Below are positions 23,543 to 33,836 of a stretch of DNA of 64,000 nucleotides, one piece after another. The notes beneath the pieces are model-generated. The model was not told the DNA's origin, made no database searches, and saw only the letters and a list, made by a program, of their open reading frames with translations. The first letter of the stretch is position 1. Each line of letters begins with the position of its first letter. The stretch covers positions 2,318,001 through 2,382,000 of the forward strand of contig NZ_CP023737.1 in the NCBI RefSeq assembly GCF_002752655.1, given 5' to 3'. The position numbers and the translations under genes were made by a program. The DNA is from Methylosinus trichosporium OB3b (GTDB lineage: Bacteria > Pseudomonadota > Alphaproteobacteria > Rhizobiales > Beijerinckiaceae).

Positions 23543-23735
23543 CCTTCTCCCACTCGTGGGAGAAGGTGGCCCCGCGCAGCGGGGTCGGATGAGGGTCCAC
23601 GCCGCGATGGCGACTTCGTTCCGCGCACACGACAGGCGCCCTCATCCGACCCGACTTCGTCGGGCCACCTTCTCCCACGAGTGGGAGAAGGATTCCGCAG
23701 CTTCGCGATTCGAAGCTCGGATGAGGGCCCACGCC
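23543..23735. repeat. REP-A palindromic element, two head-to-head units between murC and murB
   Basis: Unit 1 (23543-23595) has arms CCTTCTCCCAC/GTGGGAGAAGG, then a GGCCCCGCGCAGCGGGGTC-type hairpin and GGATGAGGG. Unit 2 (23639-23691) is the same in inverted order, and a partial arm (GGATGAGGGCCCACGCC) ends near 23735. This is the first of four copies of the same family in the window. Confidence 0.85.
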
Positions 23736-23757
23736 CGAGAACGCGCGGAGATCGAGC

Positions 23758-24666
23758 ATGAATCTCTCCGAGCTCTCCGCTCTCGTCCCCGATCTGCGCG
23801 GACGCCTCTCGGCCAATGAGCCGCTCGCGCCCTTCACATGGTTTCGCGTCGGCGGGCCGGCGCAATTTCTGTTCTCGCCGGCGGACGAAGCCGACCTCTC
23901 CTATTTCCTCGAGCGCCTGCCGCGCGACATTGCGGTCACCACCATCGGCCTCGGCTCCAATCTCATCATTCGTGACGGCGGCGTGGCCGGCGTCGTCATC
24001 CGCCTCGGCGCCAAGGGCTTCGGCGAGATCAAGATCGAAGCGGGCGAACGTCTGCGCGTCGGCGCCGCAGTCCCCGATGTGAAGGTGGCGCGCGCCGCGG
24101 CCGACGGCGGGATCGACGGGCTCGCCTTTTATCGCGGCATACCGGGCGGGGTCGGCGGCGCGCTGCGCATGAACGCCGGCGCCCATGGCGGCGAGACCAA
24201 GGACGCGCTGCTCGAGGCGCGCGGCGTCGACCGCTCCGGCAAAATCCATGTCTTCTCGACTGCAGAGATGGGCTTCTCCTATCGCCACAGCGAGGCGCCC
24301 GAGGATGTGATTTTCACCGAGGCGCTGTTCCAGGGCCGCAAGGGCGATCCGAAGACCATTCTCGCCGAGATGGAGCGGATTACGCAGGCGCGCGAAGCCT
24401 CGCAGCCGATTCGCGAGAAGACCGGCGGCTCCACCTTCCAGAATCCGCCCGGCCATAAGGCGTGGCAATTGATCGACGCCGCCGGCTGCCGCGGGCTCAC
24501 GCTCGGCGATGCGCAGGTCAGCGAGATGCACTGCAATTTCCTCGTCAATCGCGGCAAGGCCACCGCCGCAGAGATCGAGGCGCTGGGCGAGGAGGTGCGG
24601 CGGCGGGTGCAGGCGGCGAGCGGCATTCTGCTGCATTGGGAGATCAAGCGGATCGGCCTTCCATGA
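23758..24666 (+). CDS. murB: UDP-N-acetylenolpyruvoylglucosamine reductase MurB
   Basis: A 302-residue FAD-dependent reductase that converts UDP-GlcNAc-enolpyruvate to UDP-MurNAc. It is the type II (short) form. FAD-binding motifs are [12 protein letters not shown] (about 23-34) and [15 protein letters not shown]. The active-site region has [20 protein letters not shown], and the catalytic serine loop lies in [20 protein letters not shown], with the C-terminal EMHCNFLVN. The stop overlaps the next start (ATGA). Confidence 0.96.
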   Translation: MNLSELSALVPDLRGRLSANEPLAPFTWFRVGGPAQFLFSPADEADLSYFLERLPRDIAVTTIGLGSNLIIRDGGVAGVVIRLGAKGFGEIKIEAGERLRVGAAVPDVKVARAAADGGIDGLAFYRGIPGGVGGALRMNAGAHGGETKDALLEARGVDRSGKIHVFSTAEMGFSYRHSEAPEDVIFTEALFQGRKGDPKTILAEMERITQAREASQPIREKTGGSTFQNPPGHKAWQLIDAAGCRGLTLGDAQVSEMHCNFLVNRGKATAAEIEALGEEVRRRVQAASGILLHWEIKRIGLP

Positions 24667-26255
24667 ACACGCTCGAGAAGGGCCGCACGATCGTGAGAAG
24701 CGGCCCGGCCGCGCCGGACCCGCTCGCGCGCGCGCTCGGCAGCCCCTGGCTCGGCGCGGGGCTGGCGGTCGCGGCCATCGCCGCGCAGCTCGCCGGCCAT
24801 ATCGACTGCGACGTCTCCTGGTTCTTGACCTTCGCGGAAAAATTCGTGGACGGCGCGACTCCTTATGTCGACGTCACCGACCCCAATCCGCCCGCCTCCT
24901 TTCTCTCGCTCGTTCCCGCCGTGCTGCTCGCCCGCGCGCTGCATGTCGCGCCGGAGGCTTGCGTCGCGACGATGGCGCTCGTCTTCGCCGCCGGCACGAT
25001 CTGGCTCGCCTTCCGCCTGCTGCGGCTCGGCGCCGCGCGCAGCCGGCGCGCCTCGATGCTGCTGCTCAACGCCCTCGTCTTTCTGCTGATCTTCGCGCCG
25101 GCTCTCGCCTTCGCCGAACGCGAGCACATCGCCGTGCTGGCGATGCTGCCGCTGCTCGCCGCGCTCTCGGTGGAGCAGAGACGGCCGGCTCCTGCCCGGG
25201 CGGCCCGCATCCTCGCCGGCCTCGGCGGCGGCCTCGCCATCGCCCTCAAGCCGCATTTCGCGCTGGCCATCGCCCTGCCGGCGTTGGCGATCGCCTGGCG
25301 CGAGCGCCGTGTGAGCGCGCTGTGGCGGGACGAGCTCATCGCCGCGGCGCTCGGCGCAGCGGCCTACGCCATCGCGGTCGTCCTGCTGTTCCCGGCCTAT
25401 GTCGAGCGTGCGCTGCCGCTGGCGCTCGAGGTCTATGGGCCGTCGCGCGACGGGCTCGCGCATCTGCTGACTCATTCGCTGGCGCCCGCCTATCTGGCGC
25501 TGCTCGCCGGCTTTCTCGTCGCGGCGCGCGGCGCGCTCGATCGCGCGACGCTTGTGTTTCTGCTCGCCTCGATCGGCGGCTTCGCCGCCTTCCTCATCCA
25601 GGGGAAGGGCTGGATCAACCACGCCTATCCGGCGCTCGCGCTCATCCTCATCGCCTGGACGCTGCTCGCGGGCGGCCGCGAGCGGACGCCGCGACGCGCG
25701 GCGCTGGTCAAATTCCTGCTCGTTCCGGCGCTCGTCGGCGCGCCCTTCTGCTTCGGCCTCGCCGATGTAATCGCCGACGCCGAGGAGCATCCGGGCCTCA
25801 TGGAGGCGGCGGCCTCGGCGGCCCCGCCGCATCCGCGCGTCGCGACCATCGCCCGCCAGCTCGACTTCGGCCATCCGCTGGTGCGCCGGCTGGAGGGCGA
25901 ATGGATCGGACGGCAGAACGCGCTCTGGGTCACAGCGCTCGTCGGCCGCCTGCTCCCCTCCGCCACCCCGGAGCGGCAGGCGCGGCTCGAAGCCTGGCGC
26001 CACGCCGATCTTTCGGACTTCGCCGAGGATGTGCGCGCAGGGCGGCCCGATATCGTCGTCGTGGAGGATGAGGCGACGCGGCGCTTCGTGCTCGGCCGGC
26101 CCGAGACAGCGGCCACGCTCGATGGCTATCGCCTCGCCGAGCGGACCGGCGACATCGAAATCTGGCGCCGGGCGGAACAAACCGTGTCGCCCCAGAGCGA
26201 GAATGCCTCCATAATGACGGCGCAATCGCGCTCCGAGGAGGAAAGGCGACCATGA
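24663..26255 (+). CDS. Polytopic membrane protein, GT-C/GT39-like, in the dcw cluster
   Basis: A 530-residue inner-membrane protein with about ten hydrophobic spans between residues 30 and 390, then a soluble C-terminal domain of about 140 residues. The loop after the first span (residues 49-74) contains [16 protein letters not shown] and [14 protein letters not shown]. Such an acidic first loop followed by a 'G..PYVD..D.NPP' pattern is seen in GT-C family lipid-linked-sugar transferases, so a glycosyltransferase role is plausible, but the donor and acceptor are unknown. It is translationally coupled to murB upstream and to the AbrB-like gene downstream by ATGA overlaps. It is not part of the standard dcw set. 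Confidence 0.8.
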   Translation: MNTLEKGRTIVRSGPAAPDPLARALGSPWLGAGLAVAAIAAQLAGHIDCDVSWFLTFAEKFVDGATPYVDVTDPNPPASFLSLVPAVLLARALHVAPEACVATMALVFAAGTIWLAFRLLRLGAARSRRASMLLLNALVFLLIFAPALAFAEREHIAVLAMLPLLAALSVEQRRPAPARAARILAGLGGGLAIALKPHFALAIALPALAIAWRERRVSALWRDELIAAALGAAAYAIAVVLLFPAYVERALPLALEVYGPSRDGLAHLLTHSLAPAYLALLAGFLVAARGALDRATLVFLLASIGGFAAFLIQGKGWINHAYPALALILIAWTLLAGGRERTPRRAALVKFLLVPALVGAPFCFGLADVIADAEEHPGLMEAAASAAPPHPRVATIARQLDFGHPLVRRLEGEWIGRQNALWVTALVGRLLPSATPERQARLEAWRHADLSDFAEDVRAGRPDIVVVEDEATRRFVLGRPETAATLDGYRLAERTGDIEIWRRAEQTVSPQSENASIMTAQSRSEEERRP

Positions 26256-26494
26256 GGACATTTTCGAGCCATTGGTCGGCTTTTGCCAAAGTCAATGCAG
26301 AGTGCCGCGTTCTCCTTCCGGCCGCCGTGCGTCAGCGCCTCGGCCTGACGCCGGGCGATAGTCTGCGCTTTGTTCTGGAAGCCGGGGAAATCCGGATCGA
26401 ACGGGCTCCGTCATCGGACGTGCTGGACGACTGTTTTGCGACCTTCACGGAATGGGCGAGCGACGATGACGATCGCGCCTATTCGGATCTCTGA
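26252..26494 (+). CDS. AbrB/MazE-type DNA-binding protein (orphan antitoxin-like)
   Basis: An 80-residue protein whose residues 10-52 match the SpoVT-AbrB swapped-hairpin fold: AKVNAECRVLLPAAVRQRLG, then a stretch holding LTPGDSLRFVLEAGEI. The C-terminal 25 residues are acidic (ASDDDDRAYSD), like the toxin-wrapping tail of MazE-type antitoxins. No toxin gene lies next to it; ddl follows 75 bases later. It overlaps the membrane-protein gene by four bases, so it is co-expressed with the dcw genes. It could be an orphan antitoxin or a local regulator. Confidence 0.8.
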   Translation: MRTFSSHWSAFAKVNAECRVLLPAAVRQRLGLTPGDSLRFVLEAGEIRIERAPSSDVLDDCFATFTEWASDDDDRAYSDL

Positions 26495-26569
26495 GTCGAC
26501 CGCGCCGCCGACGCATGCGTCGGATCCCATCATCGGGCGCAAGGACGCCCCAACCGCGAAGGCCTCGTC

Positions 26570-27505
26570 ATGACAGCTCCCGTCGCCGTTCACGTCGCCG
26601 TTCTCATGGGCGGGCTCTCCTCGGAGCGGCCGATCTCGCTGCGCTCGGGCGCCGCCTGCGCCGAGGCGCTGGAGGGCGAGGGCTTTCGCGTCACGCGCGT
26701 CGATGTCGGCCGCGACGTGGCCGAGGTCCTCGCAGCGCTGAAGCCCGACGTCGCCTTCAACGCGCTGCACGGCCGCTTCGGCGAGGACGGCTGCATCCAG
26801 GGCATATTGGAGACTCTGCACATCCCCTACACTCATTCCGGCGTGCTGGCCTCCTCGCTGGCGATGCGCAAGGACGTGGCCAAGAGCGTCATGGCGGCGG
26901 CCGGAGTGCCGGTTCCCAAGGGCCGCGTGCTGAGCCGGCAGGAGGCCGCCAAAGCCCATGCGCTGCCGCCGCCCTATGTGCTGAAGCCGGTGAGCGAAGG
27001 CTCCTCCTTCGGCGTGTTCATCGTCAAGGAGGGGCGCTCGCATCCGCCGCAGGAGCTCGCCGCCGCCGATTGGAAACACGGCGACCTCATGCTCGCCGAA
27101 AATTTTGTGGACGGCCGCGAGCTCACTTGCGCCGTGATGGGCGACAGGGCGCTGGGCGTCATCGAGATTCTCCCCGTGTCCGAGGAGTTCTACGGCTTCG
27201 ACGCGAAATACGCCAAAGGCGGCTCCAAACACGTGCTTCCGGCAAATCTTAAACAAAATATTTACCAAGAGGTCCAACAGTTGGCGCTCGAGGCTCATCG
27301 GGCTCTCGGCTGTCGCGGCGTCAGCCGCGCGGACTTTCGCTACGACGATTCCCCCGGCGGCACGGGCGATCTCGTCGTTCTGGAGGTCAACACCCAGCCG
27401 GGAATGACCGAGACCTCACTCGTACCGGAAATGGCCGCTCACGCGGGCTATTCGTTTGGCGGGCTTGTGAGATGGATGGTGGAAGACGCGTCCTGCGATC
27501 GCTGA
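26570..27505 (+). CDS. ddl: D-alanine--D-alanine ligase
   Basis: A 311-residue ATP-grasp ligase that makes D-Ala-D-Ala for MurF. Motifs in order: VAVLMGGLSSERPISLRSG, NALHGRFGEDGCIQGILE, YTHSGVLASSLAMRKDVAK, YVLKPVSEGSSFGVFIVKE, and the metal-binding end VLEVNTQPGMTETSLVPEMA. It is of the DdlB type usual in dcw clusters. Around 27247-27270 eight codons in a row are A/T-rich, unlike the rest of the gene, which may mark an internal promoter for ftsQAZ. The end overlaps ftsQ by 34 bases. Confidence 0.96.
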   Translation: MTAPVAVHVAVLMGGLSSERPISLRSGAACAEALEGEGFRVTRVDVGRDVAEVLAALKPDVAFNALHGRFGEDGCIQGILETLHIPYTHSGVLASSLAMRKDVAKSVMAAAGVPVPKGRVLSRQEAAKAHALPPPYVLKPVSEGSSFGVFIVKEGRSHPPQELAAADWKHGDLMLAENFVDGRELTCAVMGDRALGVIEILPVSEEFYGFDAKYAKGGSKHVLPANLKQNIYQEVQQLALEAHRALGCRGVSRADFRYDDSPGGTGDLVVLEVNTQPGMTETSLVPEMAAHAGYSFGGLVRWMVEDASCDR

Positions 27506-28482
27506 GGGAGCCGCTTTCGGCTCTCTTTCCGCTCGCGCCTGCCCAACCCGTCCAGAGCCCCGCCTTCGCCGCTCCCTTTCCAGCGCCGGCGACGGCTCCG
27601 CGTCCACGCCCTCCGGCCGCTCCCGCGGCCTCTCCGCCGGCGGCGCGCGCGCCGTCCGGCCGCTGGTCGCGCCTCGCGGCCTTGCTGTCCCTTCCCGGCG
27701 TCGGGCCCGTCTCGGCCGCCGCTCTGTTCGGCGCCGTCGGCCTCACCGCGGCGACGCAGAACGGCGATTACGACCGCTTCATCGCCGAGAATGGCGCGCT
27801 CCGCGACGTCGTCGCCCGCAATATCGGCTTCCCGATAGAGGTGGTCACCATCTCCGGCCTCGGCGAGATGACGGAGGGCGACGTGCTCGCCGCCTCCGGC
27901 GTGCAGCCGACCCAATCGCTGCTGTTTCTCGACGCCGAAGCCGTGCGCGAGCGCCTCGCCAAGCTGCCGCTAGTCGAGAGCGTGCGCGTGCTCAAGCTCT
28001 ACCCGGATCGTCTGGTGATCGCCCTCGAGGGCCGTCGCCCCTTCGCGCTGTGGCAGCGCAATGGCGCGCTTTCGGTGGTCGCGGCCGACGGCATGGTCAT
28101 CGACGAGGTGCGCGACGAGCGCTTCCTCGATCTGCCCTTCGTCGTCGGCGAGGGCGCCGAGAAGCGGGTCGGCGACTATGCGCGGCTGCTCGAGGCGGCC
28201 GGCGAGCTGAAATCGCGCATTCGCGCCGGCGTGCTGGTCTCCGGCCGGCGCTGGACCTTGACCATGACCAATGGCGTCGAGGTGAAGCTCCCCGAGAGCG
28301 AGCCCGAGGCGGCGCTGTCGACGCTGCGCAAGCTGCAGCGCGAGGCGCGAATTCTCGACAAGGACATTCTTTCGGTCGATCTGCGCGCTCCCGGGCGCGT
28401 CGTGGCCCGCCTCACCGAGGAGGGCGCGGCGGCGCGGGCGGCGACGCAGGCGCGAAACGGACGCAAGGGCCACCAGACATGA
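27472..28482 (+). CDS. ftsQ: Cell division protein FtsQ
   Basis: A 336-residue bitopic divisome protein. A long Pro/Ala-rich cytoplasmic lead (about 1-62) precedes a moderately hydrophobic membrane span (about 75-95). The POTRA domain follows (about 115-185, with [20 protein letters not shown] and [20 protein letters not shown]), then the FtsQ beta domain ([16 protein letters not shown] onward). The start at 27472 lies inside ddl; a later start would remove only the low-complexity lead. The stop overlaps ftsA (ATGA). Confidence 0.93.
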   Translation: MDGGRRVLRSLREPLSALFPLAPAQPVQSPAFAAPFPAPATAPRPRPPAAPAASPPAARAPSGRWSRLAALLSLPGVGPVSAAALFGAVGLTAATQNGDYDRFIAENGALRDVVARNIGFPIEVVTISGLGEMTEGDVLAASGVQPTQSLLFLDAEAVRERLAKLPLVESVRVLKLYPDRLVIALEGRRPFALWQRNGALSVVAADGMVIDEVRDERFLDLPFVVGEGAEKRVGDYARLLEAAGELKSRIRAGVLVSGRRWTLTMTNGVEVKLPESEPEAALSTLRKLQREARILDKDILSVDLRAPGRVVARLTEEGAAARAATQARNGRKGHQT

Positions 28483-29798
28483 GAACGCGTTTGTTTCCGC
28501 CCCGCATGAAGCAGCTCTCGGCGCGCCGCAGCGCGACGATCGCCGTTCTCGACGTCGGCACATCGAAGATCGCCTGCCTCATCGCGAGGCTCTCGCCGGT
28601 CGGCGGCGACGGCCCGAGCGCGCGCGGCCGCACGCATCGCGCGCGCGTGCTCGGCATCGGCCATCAGCGCTCGCGCGGCGTCAAGGCCGGACAGATCGTC
28701 GACATGGAGGAGGCCGAGGCCGCCATCCGCCGCACGGTGGACGCCGCCGAACGCATGGCGCGGACCCAGGTCGACAGCGTCATCATCACCGCCTCCGGCG
28801 GACGGCTGGCCTCGCAGCATTTCGCAGCCAAGACGCGCATCGACGGCGCCGCCGTCGCGGCGAGCGACGTGCATCGCGTGCTCGAGGCCTCCGCCACCCA
28901 TGTGACGGAGCGCGGCCGCGTCGTGCTGCATTCGCTGCCGACCGGCTTCTCTCTCGATGGCGCCTGCGGCATTCGCGAGCCGGCGGGAATGGTCGGCGCC
29001 GAGCTCGGCGTCGATCTGCATGTCGCGAGCGTCGATCAGGCGTCGATGCGCAATCTGCTGGTCGCGATCGAGCGCGCGCATCTTTCCATAGAAGCGGCGG
29101 CGGCCGCGCCTTATGTCGCCGGCCTCGCCGTGCTCGAGGCCGACGAGGCCGAGCTCGGCGCCATCGTCATCGACATGGGCGCCGGCGGCGCCTCGGTCGC
29201 GGTGTTCTCCGGCGGCGCGGTCGTGCATACCGATGCGGTGACGCTCGGCGGCAATCACGTCACCATGGACATCGCCCGCGGGCTCGACTGCCGACTCGCC
29301 GACGCCGAGCGATTGAAAACGCTCTATGGCGCCGCCATCGCCTCGCCCTCGGACGAGCGCGAGACCGTCGCCTTCGATCATGTGGGCGAGAGCGGCGAGC
29401 ATTCCGCTTCAGCGCCGAAATCGCATCTCGTGCGCATCATCCGCCCGCGCGTCGAGGAGACGCTCGAATTCCTGCGCGACCGTCTCGCCGCCTCGGGCTA
29501 TCCGGCCCATGCCGGACGCCGCATCGTGCTGACCGGCGGCGCCTGCCTGCTCACCGGTCTGCCGGAAGCGTCGCGGCGCATTCTCGGCGGCCAGGTGCGC
29601 GTCGGCCGCCCGGCCGGCATCGACGGTCTGCCGGAATCGGCCAGGAGCCCGGCTTTCGCCGCGGCTGTCGGCCTGCTCGTCTATCCGCAATTCGCCGGCC
29701 GCGAATATTTCGAGCCGCGGCGCGAGCAGGAGACGCGGGGGACGGGAACGGGCGGTTACATGTCCCGCGTCGGTCAGTGGTTGAAAGACAGTTTCTAA
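28479..29798 (+). CDS. ftsA: Cell division protein FtsA
   Basis: A 439-residue actin-like ATPase that tethers FtsZ to the membrane. The phosphate-1 loop is [15 protein letters not shown] (about 22-36), the 1C domain follows (about 90-170), and [20 protein letters not shown] and [16 protein letters not shown] are the actin-fold nucleotide motifs. The end [14 protein letters not shown] is the C-terminal amphipathic membrane-targeting helix. The start at 28479 overlaps the ftsQ stop; an internal ATG at 28506 is the alternative. Confidence 0.96.
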   Translation: MRTRLFPPRMKQLSARRSATIAVLDVGTSKIACLIARLSPVGGDGPSARGRTHRARVLGIGHQRSRGVKAGQIVDMEEAEAAIRRTVDAAERMARTQVDSVIITASGGRLASQHFAAKTRIDGAAVAASDVHRVLEASATHVTERGRVVLHSLPTGFSLDGACGIREPAGMVGAELGVDLHVASVDQASMRNLLVAIERAHLSIEAAAAAPYVAGLAVLEADEAELGAIVIDMGAGGASVAVFSGGAVVHTDAVTLGGNHVTMDIARGLDCRLADAERLKTLYGAAIASPSDERETVAFDHVGESGEHSASAPKSHLVRIIRPRVEETLEFLRDRLAASGYPAHAGRRIVLTGGACLLTGLPEASRRILGGQVRVGRPAGIDGLPESARSPAFAAAVGLLVYPQFAGREYFEPRREQETRGTGTGGYMSRVGQWLKDSF

Positions 29799-29893
29799 GA
29801 GTTCGAACGAGAGAGCGACGCGCGCGTCGGCGAGGCGCTCCGGGGGAATCGCAGCCGACGCCGTGTTTGAATAAAGTCGAGAGGCCTCACAAA

Positions 29894-31630
29894 ATGACGA
29901 TCAATCTCAAAGCGCCCGAGCTCCGGGAATTGAAGCCCCGCATTCTGGTGTGCGGCGTCGGCGGCGGCGGGGGCAACGCCGTCAACAACATGATCATGTC
30001 GGGCCTCTCCGGGGTGGACTTTCTGATCGCCAACACCGACGCCCAGGCGCTCGCCTCCTCGCGCGCCGATCGCATCATTCAGATGGGTCTGCAGGTGACC
30101 GAAGGCCTCGGCGCCGGCGCCCAGCCGGAAGTCGGCCGCGCCGCCGCGGAAGAAGCGCGCGAGGAAATCCGCGACCATCTCTCCGGCTCGCATATGGTGT
30201 TCGTCACCGCCGGCATGGGCGGCGGCACCGGCACGGGCGCTGCGCCGGTCATCGCCTCGATCGCGCGGGAGATGGGCATTCTCACCGTCGGCGTCGTCAC
30301 CAAGCCGTTCCATTTCGAGGGCACGCGCCGCCTGCGCATCGCCGAGACCGGCATCGCCGAGCTGCAGAAGTCGGTCGACACGCTGATCATCATCCCGAAT
30401 CAGAATCTGTTCCGCATCGCCACGGAGAAGACCACCTTCGCCGACGCCTTCGCCATGGCCGATCAGGTGCTCTATTCGGGCGTCGCCTCGGTCACCGACC
30501 TCATGGTCAAGGAAGGCCTCATCAATCTCGACTTCGCCGACGTGCGCTCGATCATGCGCGGGATGGGCAAGGCGATGATGGGCACGGGCGAGGCGACCGG
30601 CGAGCGCCGCGCCAGCCTCGCGGCCGAGGCGGCGATCGCCAATCCGCTGCTCGACGAAGTGTCGATGAAGGGCGCCCGCGGCCTGCTGATCTCCATCACC
30701 GGCGGCAATGACCTCACCCTCTACGAGGTGGACGAGGCTGCGAGCCGCATCCGCCAGGAGGTGGACGAGGACGCCAACATCATCCTCGGCGCGACCTTCG
30801 ACTCGTCGCTCGAGGGCGTCGTCCGCGTGTCGGTGGTGGCCACCGGCATCGATCTGCCGAGCGCCGCCATGGAGGACAAGGCGGCCGCCGAGGCGCGCCT
30901 CGCCGAGGCCGCCGAGCGCCTGCGCGCCCAGACCGCGGCCTCCTATCGCGCGCCGCAGCCCGCGCCGCAGCCGATCGTCGTCGAGACCGCGCCGCAGCCG
31001 GCGCCGCAGGCCTATGCCGAGCCGCGCCCGGCCGCCGAGCGGCCCGCCCCGTCCTATTATGCGGAGCCGGCGCATGCGCCCGCGCCGGTGTCTTCGCATG
31101 GCGTCTATATCGAGCCGGTCCAGGCCGCCCGTCCGACCTATGCGGCGCATGAGCCGCTGATGGAGCCGGCGCGCGCCCCGCAGCACGAGGAAGAGGGCCC
31201 CTATATTCCCCCGGCCGCCGAGCTGCCGCGCGCCCGCCTGCCGCAGATCGAGGATTTTCCGCGGCCGATCCAGGAGCAATATCGTCAGGCGCGTAGCGAG
31301 CAGATGCAGCCGTCCGCCTCGGCTTCGGCCTCCACTATGGCGCCGGAGGCGCGCCGGCGCACGCTGCTCGAGCGTCTCGCCTCCTTCGGCGCAAGCCGGC
31401 AGGAGGATGCGATGCAGGTCGGCGCGCCCGCCGCGCCGCGCGCCCCGCAGCGGCCTATGACGTCGCCGGCGCCCTCCCCCGCCGATTACGCCAAGCGCCC
31501 GGCCGCTCCGGCGCCGGCGCCGGCCGCCCATGCCGGGCTCGATCCGCATGGCCGCCGCGCGCCTGTCCGCTCGCTCGAGGACGAGCAGCTGGAAATCCCG
31601 GCCTTCCTGCGCCGCCAGGTCAACTCCTGA
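29894..31630 (+). CDS. ftsZ: Cell division GTPase FtsZ
   Basis: A 578-residue tubulin homologue that forms the Z ring. The GTPase core (about 15-320) has [14 protein letters not shown], the tubulin signature [15 protein letters not shown] (about 106-120) and the T7 loop [14 protein letters not shown] long Pro/Ala-rich linker (about 330-555) follows, typical of alphaproteobacteria. The C-terminal conserved peptide (EIPAFLRRQ) that binds FtsA and other partners is intact. The ATG at 29894 lies 95 bases after ftsA; part of that gap may carry an ftsZ promoter, although I see no clear hexamers. A terminator follows the gene. Confidence 0.97.
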   Translation: MTINLKAPELRELKPRILVCGVGGGGGNAVNNMIMSGLSGVDFLIANTDAQALASSRADRIIQMGLQVTEGLGAGAQPEVGRAAAEEAREEIRDHLSGSHMVFVTAGMGGGTGTGAAPVIASIAREMGILTVGVVTKPFHFEGTRRLRIAETGIAELQKSVDTLIIIPNQNLFRIATEKTTFADAFAMADQVLYSGVASVTDLMVKEGLINLDFADVRSIMRGMGKAMMGTGEATGERRASLAAEAAIANPLLDEVSMKGARGLLISITGGNDLTLYEVDEAASRIRQEVDEDANIILGATFDSSLEGVVRVSVVATGIDLPSAAMEDKAAAEARLAEAAERLRAQTAASYRAPQPAPQPIVVETAPQPAPQAYAEPRPAAERPAPSYYAEPAHAPAPVSSHGVYIEPVQAARPTYAAHEPLMEPARAPQHEEEGPYIPPAAELPRARLPQIEDFPRPIQEQYRQARSEQMQPSASASASTMAPEARRRTLLERLASFGASRQEDAMQVGAPAAPRAPQRPMTSPAPSPADYAKRPAAPAPAPAAHAGLDPHGRRAPVRSLEDEQLEIPAFLRRQVNS

Positions 31631-31657
31631 TCCTCGCGGCTCCGCGAGGATCGACGG

Positions 31658-31687
31658 AAAGGCCCGCTTCGGCGGGCCTTTCCTTTG
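31658..31687 (+). terminator. Intrinsic terminator after ftsZ
   Basis: AAAGGCCCGC-TTCG-GCGGGCCTTT is a perfect 10-bp stem with a stable TTCG loop, followed by CCTTTG. A second short hairpin (TCCTCGCGG/CCGCGAGGA, 31631-31650) lies between the stop codon and this stem. It closes the dcw transcription unit before lpxC. Confidence 0.9.
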
Positions 31688-31810
31688 CCGCGTCGCCGCC
31701 GCAGCTGGCAACAATCTGTAATAAAGCGTGACTGGCCGCCCGTCCCGGCCGCGATTATGGTATGGATCGCGAACAACGCTGGGCGATCGGCAAAGGAAGA
31801 CGGCCTCGAT

Positions 31811-31859
31811 CACCCTCGTCCTGAGACGCCCGCTTCGCGAGCTCCTCAGGACGAGGGTG
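31811..31859. repeat. REP-C palindrome between ftsZ and lpxC
   Basis: The 14-bp arms ACCCTCGTCCTGAG and CTCAGGACGAGGGT flank a loop that itself contains a CGCTTCGCG hairpin. The CCTCGTCCTGAGGAG-type palindrome is familiar from Hyphomicrobiales intergenic regions. Only one copy occurs in the window. Confidence 0.75.
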
Positions 31860-31929
31860 CGGAAGCTTATTTTGCACCCGATCGCCTTGCCGAATAATCA
31901 CGCTTTCCTGCTCGGGTCGGCATGAGGTC

Positions 31930-32871
31930 ATGACATCGCGCCCTTCGACGAATCTGCAGACGACGCTGGCCGCCGCCGTGATCATCGAGGGCGTCGGCGC
32001 GCATAGCGGTCGTCGCTCGCGCATCGTCCTCTCGCCCGGCGACGCGGGCTCGGGCGTCGTCTTTTTGCGCGGCGGCCGCGCCTTCGGGCCGGACACGTCG
32101 ATCGCCGCCCTCTGGCGCAATGTCTCCTCCGGCGAGCTCAGCACGCGCATCGGCGCCGGCGAAGCCGCGATCGCCACCATCGAGCATCTGATGGCGGCGC
32201 TCGCCGGGCTTCGCGTCGACAACGCCGTCATCGATATCGAGGGGCCGGAAGTTCCGGCGATGGACGGATCGGCCGCGGCTTTCGTCGCGGCGATCGACGA
32301 GGCCGGCCTCGCCTTTCTGGCGGAGCCGCGCCGCGCGCTGCTGGTGCGCGCGCCGGTGCGCGTCAGCGACGGCGCCGCCTGGGCGGAGCTCGCGCCCGCG
32401 CCCGACGGCGGCTTCCATATCGATGTGGAGATCTCGTTTCCCGCCGCGCCGATCGGCCGCATGCGCCGGCGCCTCGCGCTGAACCCGGCGCGGTTCCGCG
32501 CCGAGCTCGCCCGCGCCCGCAGCTTCGGCTTTCTCGCCGACGCCGAGCGCCTGTGGCGCGCCGGCCTCGCGCTCGGCGCTTCGCTCGACAATACGGTGGT
32601 CATCGCCGACGGGCGCGTCCTCAATCCCGAGGGGCTGCGCTTTCCGGATGAATTCGTGCGCCACAAGATGCTGGACGTCGTCGGCGACCTCGCCCTCGCC
32701 GGCGCGCCGATCATCGGCGCCTTCCGCTCCTATCGCGGCGGCCACAGCCTCAATCTCGCGCTTCTGGAGACGCTGCTGGCGACGCCCTCCGCCTATGAGC
32801 TCATCGGCGACGCAGAGCCGACCATCGGGCGGGCGGGCGCGAATGCGCGCCGCCGCAGGCCCGCCTGCTGA
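31930..32871 (+). CDS. lpxC: UDP-3-O-acyl-GlcNAc deacetylase LpxC
   Basis: A 313-residue zinc enzyme that commits UDP-3-O-acyl-GlcNAc to lipid A synthesis. Zinc-binding and catalytic motifs are present: IEHLMAALAGL (about 78-88), DEFVRHKMLDVVGDLAL with its His and Asp ligands, and GGHSLNLALLETLL with the catalytic His. The N-terminal TTLAAAVIIEGVGAHSGRRS is also typical. It follows ftsZ as in many proteobacteria but sits behind a terminator and a repeat, so it is probably transcribed separately. It is convergent with the outer-membrane gene. Confidence 0.95.
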   Translation: MTSRPSTNLQTTLAAAVIIEGVGAHSGRRSRIVLSPGDAGSGVVFLRGGRAFGPDTSIAALWRNVSSGELSTRIGAGEAAIATIEHLMAALAGLRVDNAVIDIEGPEVPAMDGSAAAFVAAIDEAGLAFLAEPRRALLVRAPVRVSDGAAWAELAPAPDGGFHIDVEISFPAAPIGRMRRRLALNPARFRAELARARSFGFLADAERLWRAGLALGASLDNTVVIADGRVLNPEGLRFPDEFVRHKMLDVVGDLALAGAPIIGAFRSYRGGHSLNLALLETLLATPSAYELIGDAEPTIGRAGANARRRRPAC

Positions 32872-32909
32872 AGCGTCCGCCCCGACGCCGAAGCGATGAG
32901 CCGGCCCTG

Positions 32910-33836
32910 TCAGTAGGTCGCGACGACCGGCGGCGCGACCGGCGGACGGAAGAAATCGAGCCGATAATTGAGGCCGGCGCGCAGAACATGGCCGTTGAAG
33001 CGCGAGCGAGATTCGACGGCGACGAGGCCGACGCCGCCGGAGCCGGGGCCCGGAGCCGCATTGGTGTCGAAAGCGAGGGCGCCCGAGGAGCGGACGCCGC
33101 CGAGATCGTAATAGAGATATTCGAGCTTGGCGCTCCAATTGCCGCGGAACGCCCATTCGACGCCGCCGCCGGCGGCCCAGCCGACGCGCGTCTGCGCGAA
33201 CTGGCTCGCGGCGAAGCCGAAGCCGTCCGAATCCGCCGGGAAATTCGTCGAGCCGGCCCAATAGACGCTCTGCGTCTGGGTGACGCGCTGCGACACGCGC
33301 CCGAAGGCGAGGCCGCCCGTCAGATAGAGCAGCGCGTCGGGCAGCACGGCGAAGCCGACGCGGCCGCGGACCGTGGCGAGATAATCGATATTGCGATCCA
33401 CCTGCGTTTGCGTGCCGATGGAGTAGCGCGGCAGATTGGGCACGGTCAGCAGCCGATAGCGCCCTTCCGAGCCCTGCACCGCGGTTCCCTGCACGTCGCC
33501 CTCGACGCCGATGACGAAGCGAGGCGAGACTTGATAATTATAGCCGGCCTGCCCGCCGCCGAAGGCGCCGTTCAGATTCGGCGCGGCGACATTGCCGACG
33601 CCGAGCGCGGAGGTCGCGCCGAACAGGGGGTCCTTGTCGATGACGGCGACGCCATAGGAATCGACCCCGTTGCGCGCGCCCCAGATATAGCCGCCATTGG
33701 CGCCGAGATAGGCGCCCGTCCAGGAGAAGACCGGGGGCGGAGGCGGCGGCGGCGCGATCGAGGGAAGGTCGGCGGCGACGGCGTGGCCGCAGAGCGCGGC
33801 GCCAGCGAGCGCTGCGGCGAAGGAAAAGGCTTTCAT
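32910..33836 (-). CDS. Outer-membrane beta-barrel porin-like protein (Omp25/31 type)
   Basis: A 308-residue exported protein. A signal peptide (MKAFSFAAALAGAALCGHAVA) ends in AVAA-DLP, then comes a proline stretch (PSIAPPPPPPPVFSWTGAYLG). The mature part has the Hyphomicrobiales outer-membrane pattern: FSWTGAYLGANGGYIWG, VSPRFVIGVEGDVQG, YLATVRGRVGFAVLPDALLY, GGVEWAFRGNWSAKLEYLYY, and a final strand ending VLRAGLNYRLDFF. The start at 33836 is preferred over one seven codons upstream because the signal peptide begins there. It may have a structural or immune-surface role, but none can be assigned. Confidence 0.88.
   Translation of the reverse strand: MKAFSFAAALAGAALCGHAVAADLPSIAPPPPPPPVFSWTGAYLGANGGYIWGARNGVDSYGVAVIDKDPLFGATSALGVGNVAAPNLNGAFGGGQAGYNYQVSPRFVIGVEGDVQGTAVQGSEGRYRLLTVPNLPRYSIGTQTQVDRNIDYLATVRGRVGFAVLPDALLYLTGGLAFGRVSQRVTQTQSVYWAGSTNFPADSDGFGFAASQFAQTRVGWAAGGGVEWAFRGNWSAKLEYLYYDLGGVRSSGALAFDTNAAPGPGSGGVGLVAVESRSRFNGHVLRAGLNYRLDFFRPPVAPPVVATY

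Noticed and set aside
23543..23691. A CRISPR-like or terminator array between murC and murB
   Set aside because: The units are palindromic and inverted to each other, not direct repeats with unique spacers, and no T run follows.
26252..26569. A toxin-antitoxin pair built on the AbrB-like gene
   Set aside because: No toxin-like frame of useful size lies on either side; ddl starts 75 bases downstream and the upstream gene is a large membrane protein.
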